A stretch of DNA of 64,000 bases from Platerodrilus igneus (GCA_036346225.1 JARFIW010000663.1:2294001-2358000); one strand, 5' to 3'; shown: positions 22,250 through 33,299, counted from the stretch's first letter. A program made the numbers and translations. The notes: generated by a model from the sequence alone, not told the origin.

Positions 22250-23463
22250 CGATAACACGTTGTGGGTTTTATATAATTTGTCCTATCCGCCCAGACACTG
22301 GCAGCATGACATATCATGGCCGCAAGTACGCTGTTAAGATAAAGTCGTACGCATTGGAGTGGTATTTTGTATTGTCTTTGCGCTAGGCTCGCTCTTGTGT
22401 TCATTGTGATTGTAGCGTTTGTGCATACGGTGTTTATGTGCTGTCCCAGAAAATAGGGCCGCCGACAGAACCCTGTGGGCATCCCTTGCTGGTTGGTGTC
22501 GTTATTGTGTGTGTGTGTGTAACGTAACGTATCTGTTTCTACAGTAACTTCGTAGTGTTTGGTATAGTTGTTGTGGGTAACCTATGTGTATAAGTATACT
22601 AAATAATGCAGGCCACCAAAGGTTGTTGAAAGCCCTTCGATGTCGATCATGATTAGTGTTACGTACTTGTGTTGTGAGTTTCAGACAGTTTTTAATGCGT
22701 GATTGAGAGCATCCTCTGTTGAGCGTCCTTTCCGGAAGCCGAATTGTCCTGGATGAAGGCCTATTGTTTGTCTGTGTATTTGAATTTTGTCGTGTAAGAG
22801 TGGTTCGAGTGTTTTCCCAATAGTGTCTAACAAGCAGATAGGTCTGTAAGATCCCGGTTGTTTGGCATCTTTGTCCTTCCCTTTCGGAATGATGATTAAT
22901 TTTGCCTGTTTCCATATGTTGAGGTAGATGGTTTGTCGTAAACATTCGATATATAGTTTTGTCAGTGCAGGAATTAGTTTGTCCTAGAGTGCTTTTAGTA
23001 TCTCAATTTGAATCCCGTCCGGTCCTGGTGCTTTCTTGTTACGTCCTGTAGAGATATTCATGAGAGTTTCCTCCTATGTGAAGGGTAGTATATCCTCATT
23101 TTTGTTCCAGGGTATGTTTTCATTGTTGTTTTGTGTTATTATTGTTCGTTGTCGTTTTTCTTCGTGTTGTTGTGTTTCGTCGTTTCTGCTATCTTGTGGC
23201 AGTAAAGTTTCTATGAGGAGTGTCGCGCTTTCGTACCAGTTTGTAGTTTCGTTTCCATCAGGTTTGATTAATGTCGAGTATGTTGTTGGAGGTTTAATTT
23301 TGTCTTTGATAATTTTGTAGGGAATTCCCCAAGCGTCAACTTGCAGGTATCTTTCTACAAAAGTGTCCCATGTCGTTCTTCGTGTTTCAATGAGTTTCGT
23401 ATGGTATATGTTTTTCAATGTTCTGTATATGTTAAGGTTATGTTCTTGTTCTTGTGGTGGCAA
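22250..23463 (-). pseudogene. R1-clade reverse transcriptase, decayed and internally deleted
   Basis: Pre-RT linker with TTWDTFVERYLQVDAWGIPY (the WG.P block typical of R1-clade ORF2). Fragments of fingers (GQFGFR-like and RSTEDALNHALK-like, in broken frames) follow, then AFNNLWWPALFSILIHIGYP for the palm start. The frame then breaks at a GT run near 22.5 kb; a motif-B-like PTGFCRRPYFLG is followed almost at once by thumb sequence (ASLAQRQYKIPLQCVRLYL). The YADD block is missing. Confidence 0.7.
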
Positions 23464-23753
23464 TGAGTTTTGGTATATTTTCCTGGCTGGTGTTTTGAGT
23501 GTTTGAAGTTCGTTTGTCCAGTGTACTGCTTTCAGTTTTTGACGCGTGGGTAGTTGTGGTATTGCTTTTTCATGCTTTTTAATATTGTTTCGTAGCGTTT
23601 TGGCGTATTCGTGTACATTCTCGTCTGGTTGTATTGGTGAAGGTGGAGTGAATTCCTTTCTCAGCTTGTTCCAGTCTGCCTTTTTTGTGTTGTATCTTCG
23701 TTTGTATGTGTTGTTGTTGTTGTCTTCGATGTGTGTTTGTATATCGAATGTGA

Positions 23754-24444
23754 TTAGGTGTCACTAATTGTTATGCCATCATGTACTTGCCATTCCTGTA
23801 TTTTTCCATGTACTGTACCGTTTGTGATCGTTATGTCAATGTTTGTTTGTGCTCCTGCTCTGTTCTTGTATGTATGTGAATTGTTTGGGCAATTTAGTAT
23901 TTCTAATTGGAGTTGCTGTATCATATTTTTTACCTTTTCCACTCGGTCGTTGGTTGTGTCGTTGTGCCAAAGTGCGTTTGCTGCTATTAGTAAGTTTTTG
24001 TTTTCGTATGTGCATGCTATGTTCGTAAGATTTTCTATGTATGGTTCTAGGTCATGACTGAACTGGAAGTAGCTTATGGCTATTATCCAAGTTCCTGTGT
24101 GCCTATTTGAAATTTCTATGCAGGTGCAATGCAGGTTACTGTGTTTTTATATTGTCGTTGCAGTAATGTCCTCGCTAAAGAGTATTATGGCTGTCATTGG
24201 TGCTTCTCCTGTGACGATTTGTCTTTCCCGTAACGGCATTCAGGGAATTTTCCGTTTGATCGTGTAGGGTTCCTGTACAAGTACTATGTCCAAGTTTTGT
24301 TGTTGTGCTATGTCGCGTATTTCGTGAATGCAGGTTTTGCATGCCGTTGATTTGTCCTATTTTTAATACCTTAGCCATCGGGATGATATGTTCGTATTTT
24401 GCAGTCGAGCCATTTTTTTGTATAGTCGAGAGTGATCTTGCCAT
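23754..24444 (-). pseudogene. R1-clade APE-type endonuclease, decayed
   Basis: The clearest part is the C-terminal half: LQLEILNCPNNSHTYKNRAG followed by AQTNIDITITNGTVHGKIQE and WQVHDGITISD. R1-clade endonucleases end this block with a catalytic SDH; here the frame is lost exactly at SD, apparently by loss of one base, so the His is not read. The N-terminal half (24175-24444) is only weakly recognisable. Confidence 0.65.
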
Positions 24445-24502
24445 GCATTATCACGAACTGTTTGTACAGTTCGGTAGTGTTGAAGATAATTAACACGGGA
24501 GG

Positions 24503-25056
24503 AAAAAATAAATTAAAAAATAGAATACAAATAGGTAACGAAAACTTAGAAGCAAGAGGTTAAGGATTTCTGCTACCTAGGAAGCCAAATAATGCAAGAT
24601 GGGAAGAGCGCAAAAGATATAAAACAAAGATTAGCACATGGTCGTGCTACATTTAACAAGAAAAACAATTACTGTGTTCAAAGACAACAAACAAAGACAC
24701 AAGGAAAAGCGTGCTTAAAGCACATGTATGGAACACAGCACTGTACGGCTGTGAAACTTGGACAGGAAAAAGATAGAAAGCCTTTGAAATGTGGTGCTAT
24801 AGACGTATGTTGAAGATATCATACAAAGTTAAGTACAAAGAGGTACTAGAAATGGTAGGGGAAGAATGAAATATGTGGAAAACAGTAAAAAATAGGAGAG
24901 GTAAGACGATAGGCCACTTACAAAGGCATGAGGGCATACTGCGGAATATATTAGAAGCAGAGATAGGAAAAAAGAGAGGTAGAGGTATACCTAGGTTATG
25001 CTATTGACACAGATAGTGAAAGATGTAGGCTGTGGGAAACTCAGAATAGAAATCAA
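24503..25056 (+). pseudogene. RTE-like LINE thumb/C-terminus, copy 2
   Basis: Parallel to 8583-9160. Phrases such as SRATFNKK-like, STALYGCETW-like and CYRRMLKIS can be read in shifting frames; an open piece spans 24592-24813. More frameshifted than copy 1. No RT active site here, because the copy begins downstream of it. Confidence 0.65.
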
Positions 25057-25608
25057 GGTAAACATGTATCCCCCAATTTATCTATATATTAAATAACAGA
25101 ATCTAATAGGAAATTATTAGAAATTATTAAAGAAATTATAAGTCAATTGCAACAATGTAACACAAGGATAGTTATAAAAATGTTATTAACCGTTCATGAG
25201 AACGGATGCAATACAATGTATTCCAGACGATAGTGACACTGCAAGGGGCAGATCACAGACGGTTAAGAAATTAAGATCGTAACAATGTAACGAAGTATAA
25301 AATTAAGAATAAAGCAGACATGAGATCTGCAAGTTCCCACAGCCATGTGAGGGGGTAGGCACATTATAACAAGCTCGGGAGCTCCAAGACTCGGCAGTCA
25401 GTCAAAAGTATTCAGCTTTAGCATTGCAGTTTGCTTAAGTGACTCATAATTCATTTAAATCAGTTATTTCGACTTAGAATAATTAATACCAGTTTGTCAA
25501 AATTCTACATTAATTTCTGTTTAAGTTAAACTAATTAAATAAATTTGTTAAGAAGTTTGGAAGTGTTGTTTTTTTAAAACGCAGCTCCTAAGGCCCGAAC
25601 CTTTAACT
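25057..25608. mobile_element. About 550-bp insertion present only in copy 2
   Basis: Compared with copy 1 the alignment breaks after AGAAATCAA and resumes at CGCGTCCAACC. The extra DNA is A-rich and has promoter- and polyA-like signals (GAATAAAGCAGAC; GGCAGTCAGTC as an initiator-like site), as a solo LTR would. I could not define clean TG/CA ends or a target duplication. Confidence 0.5.
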
Positions 25609-26249
25609 CGCGTCCAACCAATTCCAAAATAGAAAACCTAATGACGAAAAAATAACTGTACTTAAACGTAATGATTATTATAAGCAACTACAGGTATTGG
25701 TTTTGCAATACTATCAACTAATGTTAATTGTGCGAAAAGATTTACTGGAAAACTATTAATTCGGCAAATGTCTAAGTGTTGGGGAATCCTTGGTAGCCAC
25801 AGGCTGCTTAACTCCCTTTACATACCACTGAATCTTGGTGAAATATGGCATATAATTAGGAAACAACAACAGTAGGGAAACCGAGCTGTAACTAGGCTGT
25901 GGAAATTTCAGGGAACGGTTTAGGCTAGCTCAAAATAGAATAAGTGAAGGTACGCGACCAACAAGTTTCAAGACGGGAAACCTAATGACGAAAAAATAAT
26001 TGCATTTAAATCTGATGATTATTATAGACTACTACAAGTGTTGGTTTTGAAACGTTTTCAACTAATGTTGATTGTGCAAAAGGATATATTGAAATACTAT
26101 TAATTCGGCAGATGTTCAAGTGTTGAGGGATCTTGGTAGCCGCAGGCTGCTTAACCCCCTTCACAAATTACTGAATATCGAGGAACTAGGGTATATATTT
26201 ATAAACAATAGAAAGGCAACCGAACGGCATCTAACAAGAAAGAACAGCT
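25609..26249 (+). repeat. LINE 3' tail, doubled as in copy 1
   Basis: Two consecutive diverged copies of the tail, equivalent to 9180-9839. A plus-strand frame (26120-26329) reads LGSRRLLNPLHKLLNIEELG and is open only in this copy; I do not treat it as a gene. Confidence 0.65.
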
Positions 26250-26309
26250 GCTATTATAAACATTTATGGTTCCGGGTTGGGACCGTGTCATTTTATAAAC
26301 TAAGGTCGA

Positions 26310-26343
26310 CGTTTCCTCCACTTTTGTAGGGGGCATCATCAGG
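26310..26343 (-). other. Hammerhead-ribozyme-like core, copy 2
   Basis: Minus strand CTGATGA (26336-26342), spacer, GAAAC (26311-26315), then GTCGACC. Here the GAAAC strand is intact, whereas copy 1 has GAAAT. Helix II is again imperfect. Confidence 0.45.
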
Positions 26344-26493
26344 AGAAGAAAAAATAAGTAGACTAGTTAAAGTGTCAAAAGTAAGTAATAAAGAGTATGT
26401 AAAGTTACTTCTGAACTAGCAGACCCACTAGCTCATTTAAACCAAAAGGTATCTTGTGGCAAAGTAACTGATAAAAGTAGCGAAAGTGGTAGT

Positions 26494-26900
26494 TTATATA
26501 AGGCGAGAACTTGATGCATTAGTGATCATGAATAGAGAGGAGTGTCGTAGCGGATCAGTGAACATTGCGGTTCCGCTTGTTTTCCATATGAGGGAAAGGT
26601 AGTAGTCATCGTCTTTGTTTAGATTATTAGAATTTTTAGTGATTTCTACGGATTCTCTGACTTTTCTATTGTAGAAAAATGGAATTCTGGCAATTGGTTT
26701 CGTCTTATCAAAGTTAATGGTATGACCTGTTTTATGTTGATTTTCGGCCACCGCTGAGCAATTATACTGGCTTGTTCTAAAGCATCGCTTATGCTCGTTT
26801 AGCCTAGTCTGTACTGACCGCCCTGTTTCTCCTATGTATACTAAACGGCAGCTGCAACGTATACTACATACGCCTGGGTCTTTAACACTGTGTTGGGATT
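26494..26900 (-). pseudogene. PLE GIY-YIG endonuclease, copy 2
   Basis: Same two-frame situation as copy 1: RLVYIGETGRSVQTRL upstream, then an open 85-residue piece (26494-26751) starting AENQHKTGHTINFDKTKP. The His in AEHQHKTGH is Asn here. Confidence 0.8.
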
Positions 26901-27570
26901 ACAGCGTGGTTTAGAGGTTCGTGTTGGATGCAGATGCCGGTTTATTACTCTGCCGATATCTGAGTTGCAATAGCCGTTTTTTATGACTAGTTTTTAGATA
27001 GGACAATCATTAGATAAATGTTCTGGCTGTGAAATCTTAATTGCACGGTGGACTAAAGAGTTGAATGCCGATGATTTTTGTGATGGATGATGATATGACG
27101 ACGCATACCTACAGTATCTCTGTGTGTGTGTGTGTGTGTGGGTTTTCAATATACCGAATGAACTAGTCGTCCGTTGGGTTGGCGCTCCACCAGTACGTCA
27201 AGGAATGGCAGAGTTCCGTTCTTTTCAATTTCTACAGTGAACTTAATATCTTTATGTTGATTGTTTACATGATCTAGAAAATTGAGCGTTCGGTGTCCAT
27301 GGGGTCAGATTACAAAAGTGTCAGCTGTATAACAGAGCCAAGTTTTTGGTTTAAGGTATGTGGATTATAAAGCCATGGATTCCAAAGACTCCATGAATAT
27401 ATTGGCCACAATAGGGGATAGAGGTGAGCTCACTAGTGTGCCAGAAGTTGGTTTGTAAAATTGTGCATCGAAAACAAAATAGATAAAAGTTAAGCATTTT
27501 TCAATGAGCGTGGCCAGGTACTCAAATTTGTTTTCTTGAGGTAGGAGTTGTTTAATAATGGAGACAGTGT

Positions 27571-28343
27571 CTAGACAGGTACGTTTGTAAATAGGGATGT
27601 TACGTCAAAACTGACTAGTATATCATTAGGGCATAGCTCAATATTTGCTATTAGTTTTGTAAAATGAGTGGAGTTTAAAACATTAGTAGGGGTGGTACCG
27701 GAATAGGGTTTTAAGAAATTTGCTAGGTATTTTGCCCGATGGTAGGTTGGCGAGTCAATTGTATTCACTATTTATTGACTTCAGGAAGGCCGTACAAGCG
27801 AGGTCGTTTAGATTCGCAAAGTATTATGCGTTTCTGGATAGTTTTGGGAACATTAGAGGATTTGATAAGTGCTGAAATTTCCCGTTCAAGCTTTGAAGTG
27901 GAGTTTTTGGTTATAGGAGTGTAGGAACCGTCTTGTAATACTTGGTTAATCTTTTCTTTGTATTCTGTACGGTTTAGAATTACATTCGCCTTACCTTTGT
28001 CTGCGGGAACTATAACAATTTGCATGTTCGTTCGTAGGTGTTTTAAGGCCGTCATTTCTTGCTTTGTCACGTTTTTGTTGGAAGTTTTGGCATGTCGGAG
28101 ACATTTAGTTGTTTCAAAGCGAATTAGGTTGGCATCGTCTTGGGGTAGATATAAGATCGCTGATTCTACAGAGCTAATGATTTCCTCTGCGGGAATTTTT
28201 CTGGGTGTAATTGAGAAGTTTAGTCCTTTGGAAAGGATATGTAGTTCGTTTTCGGATAGGATCGGTTTATGACGCTGTTTGAGGACAGAGCTTTCGGGTA
28301 AGATGTTTTTTTCAGGATGTGAAAGGTTCTTGGAAAGTTGCAA
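27571..28343 (-). pseudogene. PLE reverse transcriptase N-terminal part, copy 2
   Basis: Two open pieces: 27768-28343 (to RPRLYGLPEVNK, where a stop is met) and 27571-27768 (NTIDSPTYHRAKYLANFL to FDVTSLFTNVPV). A deletion between them removes the PDVPLRPIV part of the fingers block present in copy 1. Conversely, the TAG that follows NTID in copy 1 is a Ser codon here, so the two copies took different lesions after duplication. Confidence 0.85.
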
Positions 28344-28832
28344 GAATTTGCGTAAGTGGGGTTTTTATGGTGAGTTTGGTGGTTTTTTGGGCTTGCAAGT
28401 ATGAAATTCGGTCAAACAGAATTCAGTCAAGTTAAGCGTGACGGATAATGTTAGATGGAGCTGTAGCAGTTGTTTAGAAATATTGTCTATTTCTTTTCGC
28501 GTGTTGGAAATTCATTCGCGAAGAAGTGAGAGTACTGCTCTGTGAAGAATTTTTCGGCTGGAATGTGTTTTAATGTGATATTTTATTTTAATGAAATTGT
28601 AACCTTTGTTTTTACTTGTAATTTCTTACCTTTCTAAAAAATTAATGAGGTTAAGATTTTCTGCCTAAAATATAAATGGACTGCACTCTTATCTCACGGA
28701 CTGCAGTGGGGTTCTTTGAATTGTTATTCCTACTAGTAAAACCATACACTTGTTTAATCCAAGTTAAATAAACAATAGCACAATGCCACTATCTTAGTGA
28801 GTAAAAAAATATATTATTAATAATAATTTTTT

Positions 28833-29476
28833 TTAACCAATGATATGTACAACCTAATTATTGTTATAAATGTTTTTTTACAATATTTACAGAATTGAAA
28901 AGTTGCCACTTGAACAATAAAAAATTAAAAAATTGCTGAAATGCAAACTGCATAAACAAATTGTTATATACTTTATTATTGAATGAAGTCGTCAATTTTA
29001 AATCAAGCTCGATTTAATTGTTTCAGACTTTAACAAAATTGAAATTTCTAGATCAGTAATTAATTCAAGAAAAATTTGAGGTTAATGAAATTTCATGTGC
29101 TGCTTTAAAAAAATTTACAGTACAGTTTTAACTACTCACAGAATTAAAATTTTGCTATTATAAGAGGAATAAAATTTGTAATACCTGTTTGCGTGTTTGG
29201 TATGTAGATAGTTATTGTCACCTGATAAATAAGTTGATAGCGATGTTACCTACAGGCCTCAACCATAATTTCGTATTACGGCTCCAACAAGGACGACACC
29301 TGTAAAGATAACAGCTTAATAAAAACACAATTGGACAACGTGCACGGTGAACGGCTTTCCATATTCTACGATTACATCACCAAAACGGATTTTGTGGATT
29401 TCAGGCGAAATAACTTATTAAACTGTAGATTGGTTATACCGAAAATTTCTAAAAATACTCTTCAGAAATGATGGCT
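28833..29476. other. AT-rich spacer, nothing recognised
   Basis: Lies between the duplicated segment and the foldback element. No coding or repeat signal found. Confidence 0.4.
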
Positions 29477-30637
29477 TGTAACGTGCATTTTTAATCGTTT
29501 CACATTCTACGCTTTTTCTCAATTCGTAAATACATTTCTGCAATTACTTACTAGTTCTATATTTTATATTTATTAGTATAAAGTAAATATTCCAGAATAA
29601 TTCAGAAGTGTATGCAATTTAACTCGTGTGTACTTTAAAAGTAGATAATTTGAAGATTGATTTTCATTAATAAATAAATTTCAAGGAATGAATTGTAAAT
29701 TGGATTATTCGTAAATTACTTTCCAACTTATCGAAAATGATAAACAGCTGCATTCATTTATTGGATGTTCCTTATGTTATTAACGAAGTCTAGAAATAGA
29801 CGATAAGCAGTTGTAATAGCAACGAGTAGAGAAACAGATGAGGAGTTGTAGTTGGTGTTTGTTCCTATATATTACGTTAAAAATACTGTTTCCTGGTTGC
29901 TTTGAAAATAGTGAGAAGTAATGCGGAATAAATTTACTAATTGTGATTTTAGTTGTTTTTCTTGTGAAATAAAAGTGGTAGAACTTGTTAAACTCGACTT
30001 GCACGCGTGTTCTACGGAACATTTTACGGACTTACTTTAGTGATACACGTGCTTTACTCATTGTGTTTTTGTTGGTGCTTTGTCGTTTGATATTTAAACT
30101 GTGTGTGCGATCTAGTTTCGCGGTCCTTTTTTTATCAGAGTAGTGCATACTTTGGGATTATCCAAATACAGTTGATACTGTAGTTTCTGAATTTTCTAAC
30201 CCCAAAGAATCTAAAATAGATCATTGTTTGCGCAAAGTTCGTTATTCCAAAGCATTAGATTTTTCTTTGTTACCATCGGTAGCAAATAAAACACCTCACA
30301 TTACTGTTAGTTTAATGCATTACATCGTGCCTTGAAAGTCCGTGATTCTAAATTTTTATGACCATTTTTATTACGATTTGGGTTACAAAATAGTTCGAAA
30401 TTGTTGTCTCATAATCCAATTTACAATTCATTCCTTGCAATTTATTTATTAATGAAAATCAATCTTCAAATTATCTACTTTTAAAATACACACGAGTTAA
30501 ATTGCATACACTTCTGAATTATTCTGAAGTATTTACTTTATACTAATAAATATAAAATATAGAACTAGTAGTTGCAGAAATGTATTTACGAATTGAGAAA
30601 AGCGTAAAATGTGAAACGATTAAAAATGCACGTTACA
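29477..30637. mobile_element. Foldback-like element with about 230-bp inverted arms
   Basis: Arms 29477-29708 and 30411-30637 are inverted copies beginning TGTAACGTGCATTTTTAATC and ending ...CGTTACA. The bases GGCT occur on both outer flanks (29473-29476 and 30638-30641), a possible target duplication. The loop (29709-30410) plus the left arm match, in inverse orientation, 16560-17787. No transposase is encoded; the 80-residue minus-strand frame at 29780-30022 has no recognised domain. Confidence 0.7.
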
Positions 30638-31341
30638 GGCTGCATTGCAAGGTGCGTTCAGAGTAGCAACAAACGGTGTTTGAGATGACCCAAACTTAGT
30701 GGTTAGAATTCACCATGTGCGAATTCTATTAAAATAATACGTATTTCTGATACCAGAGCGAATACGCCAGGAGCAAAATTATTTTCAAGTACTCCCGGGA
30801 ATAATTGATTATTGCGTGTTTCTCGCAATAATTTAATATCACGTGAACCCGTAACTAAATGCTGAAGTGAAAAACCCTTATCAGATTTAACAATTTCAAA
30901 TTAATAAAAGCGAAGTAAACTTGCCCACTTTCGGCTTTGCGCATTTTAACAAAGTGAATAAACTAAGTTATGAGCACTTAAGTACTTGATGCTTTTCAAG
31001 CTAAGCCCAAATTTACTATCACGAAGACCCATTTTCGTGCAGTGCTTAAATAAAAAAGGAAGACAAAATTTGCGTATCTAACAAAGTAGATAATATCCCT
31101 CGTAAATACAGATGGTTTCTAAAATGTTGTTTTCAACCAAACACGCTCCTACGAGGTCTGTATGTATGGTTGTCTATCTATCAGAATAAGTAGAATACAT
31201 TACATTGCCTAACTAACAAATTTGGTAACAGAAAAATTTAAGCTGTTACAAAATTTGGAACCATGTCAGAATCACGACACCGTAACAAAAAGGTGAGTGT
31301 ACAAAGTAATTTTGCTGATGAGTGTCTAAGGCTACTGAAAG
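30638..31341. other. Non-coding spacer, nothing recognised
   Basis: Mixed AT-rich sequence. No repeat partner or coding signal found inside the window. Confidence 0.4.
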
Positions 31342-31623
31342 TTTTTGTTTTGTTTACAATATCCTCCCCGTAAAGGTTTTTGTGATATTATCGGAGGCTT
31401 TCACGGCCGGAATCATTATAAATATCTATGGCTCCGGGTTGGGAGAAAAACTTTACGGGGAGGATATTGTAAACAAAACAAAAACTTATGCTTCTTTTCT
31501 TGTCCTGATGAAGCCCTTTACAAAAGTGGGCGAATCGTCGACCTTAGTTTATAAAATGACACGGTCCCAACACGGAACCATAAATATTTATAATGATTCC
31601 GGCCGTGAAAGCCTCCGACAATA
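31342..31623 (+). repeat. PLE terminal fragment arranged as nested palindromes
   Basis: A perfect 34-bp inverted repeat (31342-31375 against 31451-31484, centred on TTACAATATCCTCCCCGTAA) overlaps a longer imperfect one (31388-31442 against 31566-31623, with GGAGGCTTTCACGGCCGGAA). Between lies a hammerhead-like core on the plus strand: CTGATGA (31505-31511), GCCC...GGGC able to form helix II, then GAAT. The sequence around GTTTATAAAATGACACGG matches the ends of the two PLE copies in reverse orientation. It directly adjoins an RTE-like LINE fragment. Confidence 0.7.
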
Positions 31624-31704
31624 GCAACTGCTATGTTCAAAGACAACAAACATAGAAACAAGGAGAAAATTGTTAAAAGCACATGTGTGGAGCACAGCAC
31701 AGTA
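31624..31704 (+). pseudogene. RTE-like LINE fragment, left of the mariner insertion
   Basis: Matches 8728-8810 and 24670-24740 (TGTTCAAAGACAACA, then GCACATGTGTGGA). Interrupted at the TA of AGCACAGCACAGTA. The continuation is at 34257. Confidence 0.75.
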
Positions 31705-32205
31705 CAGTGTGTCCCAAATTGGATGTATTAAATGGGTAACTTAGTTGTTATTAAAGATACAATAAAACTGTGTGCGCACTCATGTGCCAACTTTTTGAGA
31801 TCAATTCAATGGTGAAATCACAAATGAGCGATCTTCTTTTGTTTTCGAGTTATAGCCAAAAATTAATATTTTTAACAATTCTATTAATTCTCATAACTCG
31901 TTTGTTTGCAAAAATATCCAAAAATACTATAGAAGTCTTTTATACGGTTTTTTACGTAGAATACAGATGCGTACGCAAATATTTAATATTTATAATACTT
32001 TTGAGGTTATAATATAAACTTGCATTTTTTTAAATGGAAACCACAATCGGTTGTCGCGTTATTTAAAAGCTCTTTTTGACAGCTTTTCAAAAATATATAG
32101 TTTAGTATAATTATTTTTTCAAATGGCCGATTTATTCCATGTTTTTGGTATAATAAAATAATTTATTGTATTGGTAATTTATAGTTGGCCGCGAAACAAA
32201 AGGTA
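31705..32205 (+). repeat. Left terminal inverted repeat of the mariner-like element
   Basis: Matches the reverse complement of 33754-34254 with scattered substitutions up to the shared GCGAAACAAAAGGTA. Contains an open frame of 80 codons (31770-32012) that is mirrored in the other repeat. Confidence 0.88.
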
Positions 32206-32374
32206 TACACAAAACAAGAGTTTATTATTGTACCACACCACTCTAAACAACAAAGTTTGAAAGCTAGAAGAATACAATATCATAACTACATATATTACAA
32301 AAATTAATATAACTACATCTTAAATTGAAAATTATACTTTCCTATCCACATTTAAACAGTCTATAATCCATATA

Positions 32375-32510
32375 TGGATACACAAATACACACATACTCA
32401 CACACCTCATACCCTCACAAACACACACACACAAGCACGCACCCACGCATGCACGCACGCATGCACACACAACCACACACCCTCACCTACACACACCCTC
32501 ACACATAATA
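32375..32510. repeat. AC-rich microsatellite inside the transposon
   Basis: Interrupted (CA)n with ACGC and CTCA variants, including CACGCATGCACGCACGCATG. It lies between the left inverted repeat and the 3' end of the transposase. Confidence 0.85.
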
Positions 32511-32567
32511 TATATAAAACACTAGAACACAGATGGGAATACTACAATAGTTTTATTTACTGATAAT

Positions 32568-33299
32568 TCAGATATATTGTTCAAACTGGCCTCCATTCTC
32601 TCTTAAACAAAGTTCGCATCGTTTTATTAATGACTTAATAGAATTTAATAAATAAACCCCCTTAACTTTACGAAATGCTGCTTCAATTGAATTCCGCAAC
32701 TCTTCAATATTATGGTTCTGGGTTTTATAGATTTCCTCTTTTAAAAAATTCCACAAGAAATAGTCCAATATCGACAAGTCATGAGATCTAGGCGGCCACT
32801 GAACAGGTCCAAACGTACCCATCCATTTATTGAGATATTCTCTATTTAAATAATCACGAGTAATTATAGCGTTGTGCGGGGGTGCACAATCTTGTTGGAA
32901 CCACACTTTTTGTCCTTTTTCGAGAGGCATGTCCTCCAGTAATTCGTGCAAGTTGGTATACAAAATTTCAATATAGCGACAAGCTGAATGTCTGTTTTCA
33001 AAAATATGGTATTGAAATTTGCCACCAACAATGTAGCAACAAATATTCAAACCAAAACGGCTTTGTTGACGCCTCGTATGTTTGATAGGTATTTTCATTC
33101 GACCAGCAAGTGCTTCATAAGACCATATAATGTTATTTCCAAAATTGTTAGTAGCAGAACATTTACGGGAATACCATTGACAAAATCGCCTTCTTTTTCG
33201 AAAATCGTCGGGAAACAAACTATGTATAATTTTATTTTTATAGGGTCGATATTTATTACGCTTCAATATTCTTGAAGCTGCTGATTTAGAAACACCCAT
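32568..33299 (-). pseudogene. Tc1/mariner-type transposase, inactive
   Basis: 243 residues are open, starting in the second helix-turn-helix (MGVSKSAASRILKRN). The true N-terminus lies upstream: related sequence (ACVKQTQEHH) is visible beyond 33300 in another frame, preceded by a stop. Catalytic region: the first Asp position reads IIWSYEAL, where SDEA is expected, so Asp is Tyr (TAT). The second Asp is in WFQQDCAPPHNA, the third in RSHDLSILDYFLW, with 41 residues between them (D41D). Spacing of 41 fits the rosa-like DD41D group. The C-terminal KRCELCLRENGGQFEQ is typical. Cut-and-paste transposition is unlikely given the missing Asp and broken N-terminus. Confidence 0.88.

Larger units (their letters stand above)
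22190..24480 (-). mobile_element. R1-clade non-LTR retrotransposon, decayed
   Basis: Minus-strand order is endonuclease (24.44-23.75 kb), linker, then RT (23.46-22.25 kb), the normal ORF2 layout of R1-clade LINEs. The 5' ORF1 is absent, and the RT palm centre appears deleted. The right end abuts the second copy of the RTE/PLE duplication at about 24.49 kb. The right-hand edge of the window holds another R1-clade element, in the opposite orientation and better preserved. Confidence 0.75.
24497..28832. repeat. Large duplicated segment, copy 2
   Basis: Collinear with 8583-12416. Differences seen: about 550 bp extra at 25057-25608, a 20-odd-bp deletion inside the PLE RT (near 27.77 kb), an expanded GT run at about 27118-27140, and scattered substitutions. 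The left edge joins R1-clade sequence, whereas in copy 1 the LINE continues leftwards; so the break lies inside the LINE. Confidence 0.85.
26250..28832 (-). mobile_element. Penelope-like element, copy 2 (degenerate)
   Basis: Same domain order as copy 1: RT N-terminal part, palm, GIY-YIG, terminal region. The palm active-site motif reads CYTADTF-like, keeping the same Asp-to-Ala change as copy 1 and adding a Val-to-Thr change. The 12.3-12.4 and 28.7-28.8 kb flanks match up to the same boundary. Confidence 0.85.

Noticed and set aside
26120..26329. Plus-strand 69-codon frame next to PLE copy 2
   Set aside because: Closed by a stop in the equivalent place of copy 1 and made of the LINE tail; not conserved as coding.
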